DNA of 64,000 nucleotides from Deuterostichococcus epilithicus (Eukaryota > Chlorophyta > Trebouxiophyceae > Prasiolales > Stichococcaceae). The stretch is from the NCBI GenBank assembly GCA_033439295.1, contig JAVTLE010000007.1, positions 1,178,001 through 1,242,000 of the forward strand. Reading direction: 5' to 3'. Shown here one piece after another: positions 21,463 to 32,667 of this stretch. The translations under genes were made by a program, and so were the position numbers. Every line of letters starts with the position of its first letter. Within the stretch, counting starts at the first letter, position 1. Below the pieces are notes generated by a model. That model saw nothing but the letters and a program-made list of their open reading frames with translations. It ran no database searches and was not told where the DNA came from.

Positions 21463-24400
21463 GTGATACCGCATGATGCAATGCGCCTTATCCATGCCGC
21501 GCTCAAGGCTTGCGTACACGTACATTGGAGTGCGGTCCGCACCCAGAGCATGATGATGCACCTTCAGCTGCCCGCTGCGGCCGGCTGCACAGGCCTCAGC
21601 CTATGTCAGAGGTCGCTGATACACCACGTGCCGCGGTCCCTGACTCTCGCGGCGCTTGTGCCAGCGACATTTGACAGCCGAGGCGCATCGGCGGCACGGC
21701 CGCCGCCGCGGCCGTTGAGCCAGCATGGCGTCGCCAGCCATCGTGCGGAGCATGCAGTGTGTGGCGCGAGTCGCCGCATGAGCAGCGGGGCGGCCTCTTC
21801 GCCTGACGAGGTGCCTGACTGCCTCCAAAATTGCAATGGAGCTGTCCACGAATTGCGGCCAGCATGGCAAGATGCGTGGCAGAAGCAGCATATTGCTCCC
21901 GTCAGCTCAAGCGCTGATGCACGAGGCAATGGTGCATCAGCAAGCCCTCGCCTTGGGCTCAGCGCAATGCAGCGCTACAATCCCAAGACAAGCCGGCTGC
22001 ACTGCGACCGTCCCGCCAGCAGCGAGTCCCATTCCTGGCCGCGCTTCCCTCTGCAGACTGTCAGCGCCCTGGAGGCGCAGCGCTACTGGGAGGGCGTTCT
22101 GGCGCGCGTCACCAAGCCCACCGCCAAGGCGCTGGTCCAGATGCTGGACCTGACGCAACCGCTGGGGCTGCCACGGCCGCCGGCGGAGGCGCCGCGCAAA
22201 AAGGCGCCGGCGCTGCTCGCAAAGTTCCGGGAGTTCAAGGCGCAACATCCCACCAAGGCCCTGCTGATCCGAGTGAGGCTGTCAACATTCCTTTGGTTGA
22301 CTTTTGAAAGGCGAGGACTTCACAGGGCTTTTGGCCTGAGTGTCAATCCGGCAACAATAGCATGACATCATGCATGTATCACCGTTGGCAGCAGCATGCA
22401 TATGCACCATATGCGCAGCATGTCTCTCACCAGAGGTGTGCTGAGCTTCAGTGATTTGGTTTGTCTGTCTCGCAGTGTGGCGATTTCTACGAGGCCATCG
22501 GCATTGACGCGGTGCTGCTGGTGCAGTTTGCGGGGCTTAACCCCATGGGCAACCGCTCGCCACCGCGCGCTGGCTGCCCCAAGCAGAACATCCGCCGCGT
22601 CCTCGCAGACCTCGTGGAGAACGCCGCGCTGTCCGTGGTGCTTGCCACACTCTCCTGTTTCCAAATTCTTGCCAGCTGCAGAGAGGTGCATTGCTGTGCC
22701 TCTGGCCGCAGAGCGGAGAGTGCAGGAGGCCTGCGATGACGCGCATCCGCACCTTTTGAGCAAGTGTGCTCAAAAGCCGCTGCCACCGAAACTTGCACAT
22801 ACGCGTGCTCTGGCGTCGACGCGCTCGCTTGGGTGCCAGATGACCAGGCGACATGGTTTTGCCTCCGCAATACAGGTGGTGTGCGAGGAGGTGGAGGAGG
22901 GGTACCGCTACGGGACGCCCACCAAGGGCAAGGAGCGCTTCATCAGCGGCGTCGTCAGCCCTGCCGCCCCGCACTACGTGTACGGCCTCATCAACGAGAC
23001 CCAGGCGCGTGCGCACAGCAGCCCCCACAGCAACCCCCAACCCCCGTCGCCCCCCCCGGCAAGCCGCGCCCTGCGAGCTGCATGAACCGCACCAGGGGCA
23101 GGGGCGAAGCGTGGTCAACCACGCCTGGGGAATGTCTGCCGGCAGTGGAAACGTCGTTTCCCCAGCCTTGTAAACCCTGGTCCTCGCAGGACGAGCACCT
23201 GGAGGCGGCGGCGCCGGTGCTGGGCATCGCCGCGGCGGTCGGCGGGTACACCGTCATGGAGCTCAACCAGGACCTGCTGACAGTCACCGTGACGGAGGGC
23301 CTGACCGAGGACGCCATCACCGCGCGCCTGCACGAAGGCGAGAGCCGGACATTTCTTTGCGCTCCCCTCGCCTGTCTGTGGCACTGCCGCCCAAAAGCTC
23401 GCCGGGCTGCCGTGTGCGCTGCTGCCCTCTTACCTGCAGTGCCGTTACGAAGGCGCATTGCACTGGGCTGCTGTGTGCACTGCCGTTCGGTTTCCTCCAC
23501 TGCATCCTTGTCTCCTTCAGAAGTGTGCCTTCAGCCGCACCTGCAGCAGTCGTCTTCAGCATGCACAAGGGGAAGGACTGCGCCAACGTATGCGCTGCCG
23601 GCGTGCGGCAGTAGTTTTGTTGGGTAAGGCCTGATGCGTCACGATCAGCCACTGCGCATGTGCAACACTGTCGAGACTCTGCCGAGTCAGCTATACATGT
23701 GCAATCGTAGGCGGGCTGGAGCCGCCGCTGTACATGCACACCAGCGTCAGCGACGCCGGCGCCGGGGGCGCGCTGAGCAACGTGTCGCCGGAGAAGGAGT
23801 GGCAGCGCCGCGTGCAGTCCCTGTTCCGTACCTCGGTCAGCGGCACACACCATCCGAATCAGCCTGAATGAAGTCCTGGCGCCAGGCTTGCCCGACGCGC
23901 GCTGCTGGCACCTCGTGCAGCTTCGAAAGCGTTTGAGGATGTTGTCATAATTGTAATAAAGGATGTTGTCAGAGGAGCTTGCTGGAGGCGTGTGCGCCCG
24001 CATCCTCCGGGAAACCCAAGGCCTGAGCCCTTAATCCTGAATCCACATGACCGCAGGTGGGCGCGGTGCTAAAGTACAGCAGCCCGGACGCGGTCACGGG
24101 CTTCCTGCAGCGCGCCAGCCTGGACCTGGGCCTGCCGGCAGGCAGCCGTTTCACCCAGGTAGGGATCCAAAGCGGGTATCTGCGAGCCTGGGTGCGGAGC
24201 ATCTGCAGGCTTCCACACGCCACATCACAAGAAACGGCTGTCTGTTCTCAGGAGACAAGGTATCCAAGGAATGCAGTCAGGAAATTTAAGTATGTCGCAA
24301 ACGATTTTGGTTTTCCTTTGCGTTAGGTGCGGGCGGGGGCGGACGGGCGGCCCAAGCCGCTGTACTTCAGCAGCGCCTGCCAGCTGGGCTTCCACAGGAC

Positions 24401-27400
24401 ACGGGGCGTGCCGTCGCTGCTGGACGCGCTGCTGCCGCCCTCCGGCGGCCCCGCTGCCTGCCGCAAGTGGCTACGCCGGCTGCTGCTGCTGCCGCCGCCG
24501 CCGGACGTGGGCGCCGCGATCCGCACCGCCTGCCGCCTGCTGGCAGGCAAGCACGCTGGCCGTGACCGGTGTCAGCAGAGGCAGTGCGAAGCGACATCTG
24601 CCTCAGAGGTGTCGTTTGACCCCTGTCAGTGCATCCAAACGACGATTTCATGTCGTGCGGACGTGGGTCTCAATCATGCCGCAGAGCTGCCGGAGGCATT
24701 GCCGGGGTACCCCAGCCTGCCGGGCGCCAGCATCGCGGTCAAGCTGCGGCAGCGAGAGGCGTCGGCGCCCTTCTTCCGGGACCTGCACGCGGTGCTGGCC
24801 GCGACTGCAGCCTCCTTTCAGGAGCCCGGGCTGCGGCCGCTCGCGGAGGCGCTGCTGCCGCCGACGGCGCTGGAGATGGGGGTCGCCCTGAACCCTGACG
24901 CCCTCGCGGACGAGTGCAGGTGGGACTTACCATTCTCGATTTTGAGATTTTGTGTGCAGGTGAGACTGCCGTGCAGGTACGGGCGTCGCCCCGGGCCCAA
25001 GGCCGCGTGCAGGTCGGCGCCTGTGCTGTTGTGCAGTGTCCTCGCGTGGCATCACACGCCATGCCGCTGTGCTATCAAAACCCGTGTTTCGAGTCAGATG
25101 TGTGAGCATCAGCGGCTGTCGAGCCTGATGTCTCCGGGTGGGCTTGGCTTTGCTCATTTGCCACACAACACCGTGGGGCAGGTGCCCTGCCACAAGCACA
25201 CAGGCACTCGCGGCGACACAGCTCACAAAGCGAGGACCTTGCAGAGGCGGTGCAGACCACCCAAGTGATGCGACAACGCTTGCCTTGCCTCTGCAGGGAG
25301 GCCATGCAGGCTATCGAGGCTGTGGTCTCTGATGCTTCATCGCCCACCCGGCAGGACGATGCCGCGGACCGGCCGCTGACGGACAGCACAGACGACGAGG
25401 ACGCCCTCGTGGACGAAGGTGCCTGCTTCGACACATTCCTTGCTATATCCTCCCACACGTGAGGCACCAGCAATTCCTTAATAGGGGAGGAGGGGGGCGC
25501 GGCGGGGGGCGGTGCTCGCGCTTCGGACATTCTGCTTGAGCATCTCTACTCTGCGCCGTCAGGGTGAAAGCACTTCTCTCGCAGGTGAGCTGACGGTCTC
25601 AGGCAAGGAGAAGGAGACGACTGGCGGCATGGAGCAGCTCGGCTACCTCATAACCCGTAATGTGGCGCCCTTCCGCGACCGCGTGCACCCGGACCTCATC
25701 GCCGCAGAGCTCAAAGCGGTGCGCACCCGAACAGACTCCGTTGTGTGTTGTTGTGGCGGCTGTGTTTCCTCGTGAGACCAGGGTTTTAGGGTACAGCTCC
25801 AGGTTGCACTCGCACGAGCAGCAGCTGGGAACAGGGCCGTTCCCGTCAGGTGCAATTGCAGGCCTGGGCGAGAGGTTCTGTAAGTCGCAAGGTTTGGCAA
25901 GAGGAGATGCCGCGGAGGCATAGTCGGCGCTGACCCACGACAATTCCAAGGTCCTCGAGTGTACAGATCCCCGAAACTGTGCCTGAAGATGGAGGGTCAG
26001 GGTTTAGCGGCGCTGGACCCGGTGGAGCAGAAGCCAGACAAGGCTGCCAGGGTGCAGCCCAAACCTCCTCGGACACTGCGCCAGAATAAACCTGAAAACC
26101 GTGTATGCAGGTGGAGGAGGCAGGGGACCGGGTGGAGCGGGAGCTCCAAAAGGCATTTGCAGGGGTGCAGCTACCGGCGTCGCTGGGCAAGATGCCGGTC
26201 AAGTACAAGCCCACCATCGTGCACGACCGCAACAACAACGCCTGCTGGATCAGGGTCCCCAAGGGCAGCCCAGTGCGCTTTTTCTCATCGTGCGCTCATT
26301 GGCAGGACCAGGCTCGACGTCGCATAAGTACGTTGTTGTGCATTGGGCTGTGGAGGACTGCACTGTGGCGGCCCAACCAAACACGCTCGGAACATCTGTT
26401 ATTCTGAAAAAGACAGGATGTGCAGTGCCCGCTTGAAGCCGATTGCCGAAGTGTTCCAGAATAACAAATGTCCAGCGCATGCATCAGTTGGTCAAGGTGG
26501 GGACCGGCCTGTTGCACACGCCATTCCTGTTCAGAGTGCCCTCGGCGCGCAGAGCGCGAAGGAAGTGCCCGCGGCGGGACTGGTTCACCCGCGCGACCGC
26601 AACGGACGCGTGCTGATGGACAAGTACGCCAGCCCGGAGCTGGAGGACGCGCTCGAAGAGTTCCGCGCCGCCTGCGCCGCCGCGGCAGCCGAGACGCGTG
26701 CCCAGCTTCGGGAGCTGGCCTCCCGGCTGCGGGTGCGGCTTAGGGTTTGAGCTGAGAGTTTGGCGAGTCCTGCTGTGGCTCGAAGGGAGTCGAGTGGGAC
26801 TGGGCGACGAGGTGGTAGTGCCACTTGTGCCCTCGGGCGAGTCGGCAAAGGCTTCGGGTTGTCACCTCCCTGCTGAAGGCGGCACAGCCACTGAAGACGG
26901 GCCACAGTGCGCGGGCGGCACGCTATATCGTATCCACACGCGGTGCACGTCTGCACCGGTTGTGGATGCCTGGGACTCACATGTCGAAGCTTCACACTGA
27001 ATGCTTGGCCCTGAAACTGGAATCCGTAAATGTGCAGAACAACCTGACGCCGCTGGTGGGCGCCGCGACCTTCTGCACCATTGCGGCGGCGCTGGACGCG
27101 CACGTCAATGAGGCGCGCCGCAAGGGCTGGTGCCTGCCCTCCCAGGTCGTCGCAGGTGCCCGCCTCGCTCACTCCCTGTGCGCATGTGTCGCTGGAGCCT
27201 TCTTGTGGTCATGGCACCGGTCGCCATGTTCTCAGCAGGCCGGGCATGCAGAGAAGTTAGGAAGGAGTGCCATCAAGCAGCAGTTGCACCACGATTGATG
27301 CACATGCAGCGGCCACTGCCGGTGTCCTGGCCTCCTCATCCGTGCTGGTGCCCGGCAAAAGGCGGTGCAGTCGGTTTGAGACGGCCACCTTTCGTCGTGA

Positions 27401-30400
27401 AGCACTGCTGATGAAGAGGCCGCTCAACATTGCAGTGGCCACACTGGCGAACCTGCACATGTGTCGCCTCTGTCTGGCAGAGGCACAGGCGCCTGCCTGG
27501 CAAAAGAATGTGTGGGCTGCATCTTCAAACCACTGTTTTGCGCCGCACCAATTGCCACACGAGCCGCCCATGACAGAGAGCCTGAGTCGGGGGCCCGACG
27601 CTCAAGGCTCCAAGCGCGGGTCACGTTGCGACATGTTCGCAAGCGTGATGTCTTGCGGTGCAGGTCCCGGCGAGGAGCCGGTACCGCTGCAGGTGGAGGG
27701 GATGTGGCCGTACTGGCTTGAGGAGGCCGGCCGCGCGCCCAACACCGTGCACAACAGCCTCGTCGCCATGGACTCCATGTTCCTGCTCACCGGTGCGCCC
27801 TATCAATGGAACCGGCTGCAATACACCTTGGTGTGTGCCGCTGCTGCTGTTGATCGGATTGATCGGGTCCTCATACCCACATTAGCATGTGTATGTCACC
27901 TGCAGTGTCCGGTTGCCGGACTTCCATGACGATGTGGCCACGCACAGGGCATGGAATATGCGGTGGCTCCCTCGTTTGGGCTCTTTTGGTGAATGCAATC
28001 AATGCTCCATGTGTGATGAATCTGGCTCGTGTCGCATCCCGCAGGCCCCAACATGGCGGGCAAGAGCACGCTGCTGCGGTCTACGGCGGCGGTGGCGCTG
28101 CTGGCTGCGGCGGGGCTGCACGCGCCGGCGCAGGCCGCCACTGTACCCTACATCGACGCCTTCATGCTGCGCAACTTCAGCGCCGACAGCCCGCTGGAGG
28201 GCAAGTCCAGCTTTGCAGTGGAGATGACGGAGATGCGGTGCGGATTAAGTATAATAAGAGTGTGAAATTAAGGCTGCCAACCCTGTGGCAGTCGCCGTTG
28301 CTCTGCGTCGCCTCCTGTGAGTGTAGCCAGCGGTGCACTCTCCGCCTGCCTGAGGCAGTGCTGGTCGTGCCGATCACGTGGTATTGCTGGTTTATTGATT
28401 ACTGCTGGGGTCCCCGCCCGCAGGTATGTGCTGGAGGACGTCACGCGGGACAGCCTGGTGCTGGTGGACGAGCTGGGCAAAGGCACGGAGGTGCGCGCCG
28501 GCGCCGCCATCGCCGCCGCGGTGCTGGAGCAGCTCGACTCCGTCGGCTGCAAGGTGGGAGGTGCCCGCAACCCGAAAGAGGAAGCTGAGGGAGTCGTCCC
28601 GTCAGTACAGCCGTGATTCTTGGGTGGCAGCGACGAGAAATGCGCTGGCTGTGTGACGGTGCCGCTGCGGTGCTGCAGCAGCGCTGTAGGCTGCACGGTG
28701 AGCGGTAGGCTGTAGGCTGCAAGGCAAAGCATCAGGATGCACTACCAGTCTGGCGGGCTGGTCGAGGAGAGCGTAGGCGATGCACCTGCGAAACTGGGTA
28801 TCGGCAGTGAGAGTGCACGAGCTGCGCGCCGGCGCCGCCCTTGACGCCGCCGGCTGCAAGGCCCCTTACAGCTGCAGCCCACTCGATTCCCATGTCACTC
28901 AGCTGCCGTTACTGCGGACCCTGAGCGACCAGTTGCAAAGTGTGCCGGCTGCGGAAGCCTGCCGGTTGAGGGTACACGAGCCGTGCGTCGCCACTGGCGC
29001 TGCCGCTCGCGTGTCTGTGACGAGGTCAGCCTTCTGCATCTGTTCGCCATGTCAATCAATCAGGGCCTGCTTCGTCGTCCAGTGAGTCGCTGCGAGGTGC
29101 CTAGCTCAATGACCCGCACACATTCCCCCATGAACCCCACTGATAGGACATTGCTGGTTACACTCGAATCACTGCCAGGCACCTTCGCCATGCACCTTCC
29201 GTCGCTACTGGACACTGGTCTCGCATTTGAGCGGCTGCGGTTCATGATGCGAAAAATCTGCTGGATTTGACAGCCCACCAAAGACTGTTTTTTTCCGCAC
29301 CGCAAAGCTTCTTCGCGATGCACCTGCACACACTGCTGGTCATGATTCTTCCTGTTCAGTGGCTGCGGCGCATGCGCATGGAGACAGCAGCGCACAACAC
29401 CTATGGCCAGGCTTCTGATTCTCTTCTCATGCAGGCAATTCCGCAACGCACCTGCACTCGCTGCTGGATATGCACCCTGCGGTGGCGCGGCTGCGTCGCA
29501 TGGGCCATGGACACTGCATCTGCAGCACGTTGACAGGGCACTGACATCAAACACCGATCTTGACAAGACCGCTTGACTCCTCGCTGCCGCAGGGCATCTT
29601 TGCGACGCACCTGCACTCACTGCTGGACATGGACCTCGCAGCGACGCGGCTGCAGCGCATGCGCATGGAGACCGTGTCGGACGGCCGCTTCATCCGCGCC
29701 ACCATGCGCATGCTGCCCGGCTCCTGCACCGAGAGCCTCGCGCTGGCAGTCGCCGCCGCCTGCCGCGTGCCTGACGAGGTGGTCAGCCGCGCCGAGTCGC
29801 ACTATGCGGTGCGTCAGGCCGTTATCTGGACAGCCTTTGGTGCGCGGGAAGGACATATTGTCTTGTGCGGTGTTGCACACATTGCCATGGATCATGGATT
29901 GTTCACTCCCCGAGAGACCCGCTAGGCCACCTTCTGGCATGACGAGAATTACGATGCACATCATGGAGCGAGATGCATGCGCTTATCAGCACCCCTAGTT
30001 TTCCTGCAGGCGCTTGATGTCATGGCACAGCGGCTGCGCGGCGACACCAGCAGCGGTCATGCGGCGGCGCAGCCGGACAGCCTGTCAGCTTCCGCCTCCG
30101 GCTTCCATGGCCGCGCCAGCAACGGCTCAGCGACAGCTCCCGACGCTTTCGTGGAGCCGCAGGACGGCAGCAACCGCACCGGCAGCGTCGGCACGCGGTG
30201 TCCCTGGGACGACGACTTGCTTGAAGGCGTCGGGCTTGACAGCCTCCTCTCAGATGCTGGTGCAGCATCAGCAGCAGCAGCGGCAGGAATGAGCCCTAAC
30301 GGCAGCCATGCTGATGCAGAGAGCATGGTCTACAGCGGCAGCGTCAATGGCATCAATGGCAATGGCCCCAGCAGGACACGCATGATCTTCAGCGACATGG

Positions 30401-31707
30401 TGCTCTCCAGCGGCAGGTGCGCGGGCAGCCAAGGTTTCAGCAAGCAAAGACTTGCATGACACGAACGCTCAGCGCAGCAGAGGCTTCAAGAGCAGCAGCT
30501 TCTGCGCACGCCATGTCATTCGTCTTCCAGTCGCTTGGTTCGGTATGAACAGCTGCGAGCGAACAAGATGTATGAGCGCCGTTTCATTGACATGCGCAGG
30601 GACGAGGCGGCCAATGAGCAGCTGCCCAAGGAGGTGTTGCGCTCTGCGGCCAAGGTGATCGAGCGTGCTGCGGCCTCTGTTCTACTCGGCAGCGGCGGCG
30701 GCGGCGGCAGCGGCGGCGGCGGCGGCAGCGGCGCGGACGGCCTCAGCAGGAGAGACCTGAAGATGAAGGTGTGTGGATTGCCCACGAATGCGGTGCGCGA
30801 GCGCAAAAGTAGTGTTATGTGCCATGTCCAAGGAGGCAGTCTATCCTGAAAGGTGACAGGGGATGCAGTGCGGGTCGATTGATGGTGCACAGGGACTGTG
30901 GTCACGACCTTCACTTTACAGATGGCACGATGCCTGTGCCCCTGCCTGCCTGGTGCTTGACCCTTCAGGATGTCGCAAACGCAACTTGAGGTTCGCTCAG
31001 TTCGAGACAGCATTGAGCCAACGCTTGTCTTGCGCGCCCTGCCAGACGGTGGCCGGGGGGCGGGTGCCGCCGGCATCGACGGTCGGCCGCTCCTGTGTGT
31101 ATGTCTGCGTCCGCGCCGACGGCTTCCTGTACTGCGGCCAGACCGACGACATGCGAAGTGCGTGCCGCGCATGCCCACTGGCTCCACCAAAACAAAAGGT
31201 TGCATCGAAAGAAAGTGCATTGTGAAGTTGTTGAGACGCAGTTGTCTGCTGACACTGCAGTGACCCAACAGCAGGGGCGTTTCCAGCAGGATGCCTCCTG
31301 CGCTGGCGCCTGCGCCGCCGCTGCTGTCTGCAGCCGCCCAGTATGCAGCCGCTGCCGGCCACCAGATGCCAACCTCGCAGCTGGACTCGCTAGCAGTGCA
31401 CAATTGAGCGCATTTCATTCCAAATGTTTTTGCCCAGCGCATCTCCCGTCTTCTTGTCTCTGACGGCCGGCCACCGCCTGTTGCGCCTGCAGCCCGGCTG
31501 AAGGCGCATCGGGCCGCCACCGGGCGCGTCAGCGGCGGCCGCAACATGCCGGCGGCCTACCTGGTGTTGCCGGAGGCGGCGCCGGGGCAGTCGGCGGCCA
31601 AGGCGGTGGAGACGGCAGCCATCAAGCTGCTGGCGGCGGAGGGCTTCGGCATGCTGTCCACAGCAGACGCGCGGGGCCGGCAGCTGCCTAGCGCCCTTGC
31701 ACGGTGA
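21463..31707 (+). CDS. MSH1: MSH1: organellar MutS homologue with C-terminal GIY-YIG domain
   Basis: Plant-type MutS protein that recognises mismatches and suppresses recombination in mitochondrial and plastid DNA. The first exon (21463 or in-frame ATGs at 21550-21556, to 22272) gives a basic Ser/Ala-rich organelle leader, then PTKALLIR. It splices in phase to CGDFYEAIGIDAVLLVQFAG (22476), MutS domain I. Then follow VVCEEVEEGYRYGTPTKG and ERFISGVVSP (about 22880), domain II-III exons (23190-27200), the Walker A GPNMAGKSTLLRS (about 28050), DSPLEGKSSF (about 28190), Walker B SLVLVDELGKGTE (about 28450), the ATHLHSLLDMDL loop (exon from 29593) and CTESLALAVAAACRVPDEVV (about 29730). A Gly-Ser linker (about 30690) leads to the nuclease domain, CVYVCVRADGFLYCGQTDD (about 31095) to AAIKLLAAEGFG, stop 31705. 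No other MutS family has this tail, so identity is firm; internal exon borders are approximate. Confidence 0.93.
28487..28990 (+). repeat. Degenerate tandem copies of the exon after Walker B (MSH1)
   Basis: The coding segment at 28487-28560 (VRAGAAIAAAVLEQLDSVGC) is followed in the intron by weaker copies. At about 28665-28735 gctgcggtgctgcagcagcg and a downstream ggctgcaagg are retained. At about 28803-28860 the sequence reads RAGAALDAAGCK. A still weaker copy at about 28970-29005 starts gtacacgagccgtgcgtcgc. Copy limits are judged by eye. Confidence 0.65.
29178..29650 (+). repeat. Four tandem copies of the (F)ATHLHSLLD exon (MSH1)
   Basis: The functional exon at 29593 (GIFATHLHSLLDMDL..RLQRMRMET) is preceded by three diverged copies starting near 29178 (GTFAMHLPSLLDTG), 29305 (SFFAMHLHTLLVM..WLRRMRMET) and 29433 (one base shorter near the start; later THLHSLLDMHPAVARLRRMG). 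Spacings are 127, 129 and 159 bp. Copies 1 and 3 keep a cag acceptor and copy 2 has a shifted ag. A possible fifth trace lies near 29043. Confidence 0.88.
30692..30738 (+). repeat. GGC/AGC microsatellite encoding a Gly5-Ser linker (MSH1)
   Basis: Two (ggc)5-agc units encode SGGGGGSGGGGGSG inside the exon joining the ATPase part to the GIY-YIG part of MSH1. Flanking residues (KVIERAAASVLL and LSRRDLKMK) are ordinary helical sequence, so this looks like a flexible interdomain tether. Confidence 0.9.
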
Positions 31708-31830
31708 TCAAGTGGCAGCGGCCCACCGGCACGCCGGCACGCCGGCGGCCGGGACCCAGCCCGTGGCTTCGGCATGCTGTCGACGGTGGATGCCCGCAGG
31801 CGGCAGCTGCCCAGGCGCCTTTGCATTGTG
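31642..31830 (+). repeat. 123-bp tandem copy of the last MSH1 codons
   Basis: The last coding stretch from 31642 (GFGMLSTADARGRQLPS, stop 31705) recurs from 31765 as GFGMLSTVDARRRQLPRRL in the 3' flank. The second copy lacks the stop at the equivalent place and stays open to about 31915. Confidence 0.9.
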
Positions 31831-32667
31831 ACTTTTGGCGGCGACCTGCGACGCGCCGGCGGTTGGGACAGAAGCTGGCAGGAAACGAGGTTGCCGGCGG
31901 GGTATGCACCCCTCTGACGCAGGACAGGAGTGGCTGGAGGCCTGGCTCAGCGAGTTTAAGATTGGTGGCAGCTGGCGGCGGAACTTATTTTTCGTGTGGG
32001 GTTGCGGCATATGCAGGACCCTGGGGTGTCAGCATCCAATCTTGGATTCCGATATATCTGCAGCAAAGTTAGAATGAACAAAATTTGAACCGGAGAGGGA
32101 CAGGGTCACGAGACACAGCGTCTACATGCCGCGCTGGTGTAACAGGTGCATTCACATCCTGCATTCCAACATGTACACCGGAACTGAACGCTCGTGGTCA
32201 CTCAAGTGCCTTGACTGCGCCATACCACCATGCACCGCTGCAGCAAATACCATGTCATGGAAGTCTGGAACTCCGGATCCACCCTCACAAACCTCTGATC
32301 AAGCCGGAGCTGGGTTTGTCACCACCTGACAGCATCTGAGATGATCAAGCATGAACAGCGCATCAGAGCGCAGCCACCCACTGAAAGGGACAAATCCACT
32401 CTTCACAGTGCAGCGGTGTGCAGGCTAGTTGTCCATGACGAAAGCTGCTATTCTGCTCTCAAGACATATACGCCGAGCTACTGTAAAGAGCCGAGGGCAA
32501 ATTTTCGACGACTCCAAAGTAGCTACTGTGCTGGTCCGCCGAGACATTGCTGGGTGGCAGCACTGCGGCGCGCCCTGCTCAGTCCACTAACTCATCCCTT
32601 TTGGCCGGGCGCCTCATCGCAAGGACACTGTTTCAGCTGCGTTTGCATGTCATCCTCCGAAAGGCCA
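31831..32667. other. Spacer between convergent MSH1 and CCD genes
   Basis: 3' flank of both genes; no further gene seen. TGTAA, the usual green-algal polyadenylation word, occurs on the plus strand near 32137 and could end the MSH1 transcript. Confidence 0.4.

Noticed and set aside
29500-29760. MSH1 as a pseudogene because of the repeated ATPase exon
   Set aside because: The exon at 29593 and all flanking motifs through the GIY-YIG end are intact and open; the extra copies are intronic.
31704-32077. A separate small gene after MSH1
   Set aside because: The open frame is explained by the 123-bp tandem copy of the MSH1 end and shows no start or second exon.
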